Shown here: positions 4,796 through 5,620 of the stretch, piece after piece
Layout of the letters: the number at the start of each line of letters is the position of its first letter
Numbering within the stretch: the stretch's first letter is position 1
Assembly (NCBI GenBank): GCA_014534295.1
Contig: JACVRU010000115.1
Span: 1-5,620 of the forward strand
Direction: 5' to 3'
DNA length: 5,620 nucleotides
From: Thermoleophilia bacterium
Lineage (GTDB): Bacteria; Actinomycetota; Thermoleophilia; Gaiellales; Gaiellaceae
Made by a program: the position numbers and the translations under genes
Notes under the pieces: generated by a model
The model's input: the letters and a program-made list of their open reading frames with translations, nothing else
Databases searched by the model: none
What the model was told of the DNA's origin: nothing

Positions 4796-5620
4796 CGGCC
4801 GGCAGCGTGAAGGAGACGCGCGCACCCCCGTCCGGGCCGTTCTCCGCCCAGATCCGGCCGCCCTGAGCCTCCACGAGCGCCCGCGAGATCGCCAGGCCGA
4901 GACCGGCGCCGCCGCGGCCGACGGTCCGCGCGGCGTCGCCGCGCCAGAAGCGGTCGAACATCCGCCGGATCGCCTCCGGCTCGAGCCCCTCGCCGCTGTC
5001 CTCGACGCTGACGCGGACGCTGCCGTCGGCGGGAGCGACCGCGACCGCCACCGAGCCGTCGGAGGGCGTGTGCCGGAGCGCGTTCGTGACGAGGTTGAAG
5101 AGGACGCGCTCGACGTGCTCAGGCGCGCACAGGACGGCCGGCACGTCGCCTTCCACCCGCGTCTCGAGGCGGATCCGCTTCGACTCGGCCTCCGCCTCCA
5201 GGCCGCGCAGGCAGGACTCGACGACGCCCGGCAGCGCGGCCTCCCGCAGCTCGACGGCGATCGCGCCGGCGTCGATCCGGGCCAGCTCGAAGAGGTCGTC
5301 GACGAGGCGGCCGAGCAGCCGGACCTGCTCGCGCATCGCCGGGAGGTAGCGCTTCGGCTCCGCAAGCCCGTCCTCGAGCGCCTCGAGCATCGCCTGCATC
5401 GAGGCGAGCGGCGTGCGGAGGTCGTGGCTGGCCCACGCGACGAGCTCTCGACGCGCGTCGAACAGCTCCTCGAGCCGGGCGGCCATCTCGTTCAGGGACG
5501 CCGCCAGCTCCCCGAGCTCCGCGGGGCCGTCCTCCGGAGCGCGTGCGCCGAGATCGCCGCCGGCCAGGCGCATCGCGGCTGCGCGGACGCGCTCGATCGC
5601 CGAGTGGATCGAGTCGGCGA
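4779..5620 (-). CDS. Sensor histidine kinase, cytoplasmic part (HAMP-HisKA-HATPase_c), N-terminus beyond window
   Basis: This is the transmitter part of a two-component membrane sensor kinase. The frame remains open to the window edge, 15 codons beyond the ATG at 5573, and those codons (ADSIHSAIERVRAAA) continue the first HAMP helix, so the gene starts outside. Counting from the ATG at 5573, a HAMP region covers about 1-40 (RLAGGDLGAR, then ELGELAASLNEMAARLEEL). The HisKA H-box is WASHDLRTPL with the phospho-accepting His50 (codon 5424-5426). The ATPase N-box NLVTNALRHT has Asn160 and Asn164. The G1 box is DSGEG (192-196), the F-box MFDRFWRG (205-212) and the G2 box GGAGLGLAIS (221-230). All catalytic motifs are intact. 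The input domain and transmembrane segments, and probably a partner response regulator, lie outside. The stop at 4779-4781 overlaps the end of the convergent SDR gene by 17 bases. Confidence 0.93.
   Translation of the reverse strand, partial: ADSIHSAIERVRAAAMRLAGGDLGARAPEDGPAELGELAASLNEMAARLEELFDARRELVAWASHDLRTPLASMQAMLEALEDGLAEPKRYLPAMREQVRLLGRLVDDLFELARIDAGAIAVELREAALPGVVESCLRGLEAEAESKRIRLETRVEGDVPAVLCAPEHVERVLFNLVTNALRHTPSDGSVAVAVAPADGSVRVSVEDSGEGLEPEAIRRMFDRFWRGDAARTVGRGGAGLGLAISRALVEAQGGRIWAENGPDGGARVSFTLPAVRAAA

Noticed and set aside
3695..5365. Open frame of 556 codons on the minus strand
   Set aside because: It covers the kinase in the wrong frame and then runs antisense through the SDR and HTH-Clp_N genes. 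The kinase motifs are in another frame, so this is a shadow.

Overview
The window is very GC-rich and densely coding. It has frequent GTG/TTG starts, stop/start overlaps and one apparently leaderless promoter with a TAGGCT -10 box. This suits a high-GC actinobacterium, possibly of the Thermoleophilia (Gaiellales/Solirubrobacterales) type. The taxonomic guess is inference; no marker gene is present.

Region 1 (2-3573, + strand) is a tight five-gene run. It holds the C-terminal part of an AMP-forming fatty-acyl-CoA ligase, an HSD10-like short-chain 3-hydroxyacyl-CoA dehydrogenase, an enoyl-CoA hydratase, a SRPBCC (START-like fold) protein and a zinc-free quinone oxidoreductase of the MDR superfamily. 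The first three supply acyl activation, hydration and 3-hydroxy oxidation, so the run looks like a fatty-acid or branched-chain acyl-CoA degradation operon. No acyl-CoA dehydrogenase or thiolase is visible; they may lie upstream or elsewhere. All junctions are overlaps or gaps of a few bases, except a 36-base gap (1443-1478) before the hydratase. That gap holds a small palindromic, REP-like element reaching to, and perhaps past, the hydratase start codon.

Region 2 (3574-4795, + strand) starts with a 26-base intergenic gap containing a perfect inverted repeat that overlaps a leaderless-type promoter. Two translationally coupled genes follow: a small protein joining a helix-turn-helix to a Clp N-terminal (ClpA/C-type) domain, and a second short-chain dehydrogenase. 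The HTH-Clp_N protein is the least ordinary gene here. It may be a DNA-binding regulator that uses a chaperone-type peptide or adaptor-binding fold as its sensing part.

Region 3 (4779-5620, - strand) is the cytoplasmic part of a sensor histidine kinase (HAMP, HisKA, HATPase_c), cut by the window end. It converges on the second dehydrogenase with a 17-base tail-to-tail overlap.

There is no gene-free stretch longer than 36 bases, and I see no RNA genes, CRISPR arrays, transposase genes or convincing intrinsic terminators. Most genes are routine catabolic enzymes. The points worth a second look are the REP-like element, the HTH-Clp_N protein and the promoter/operator in front of it.
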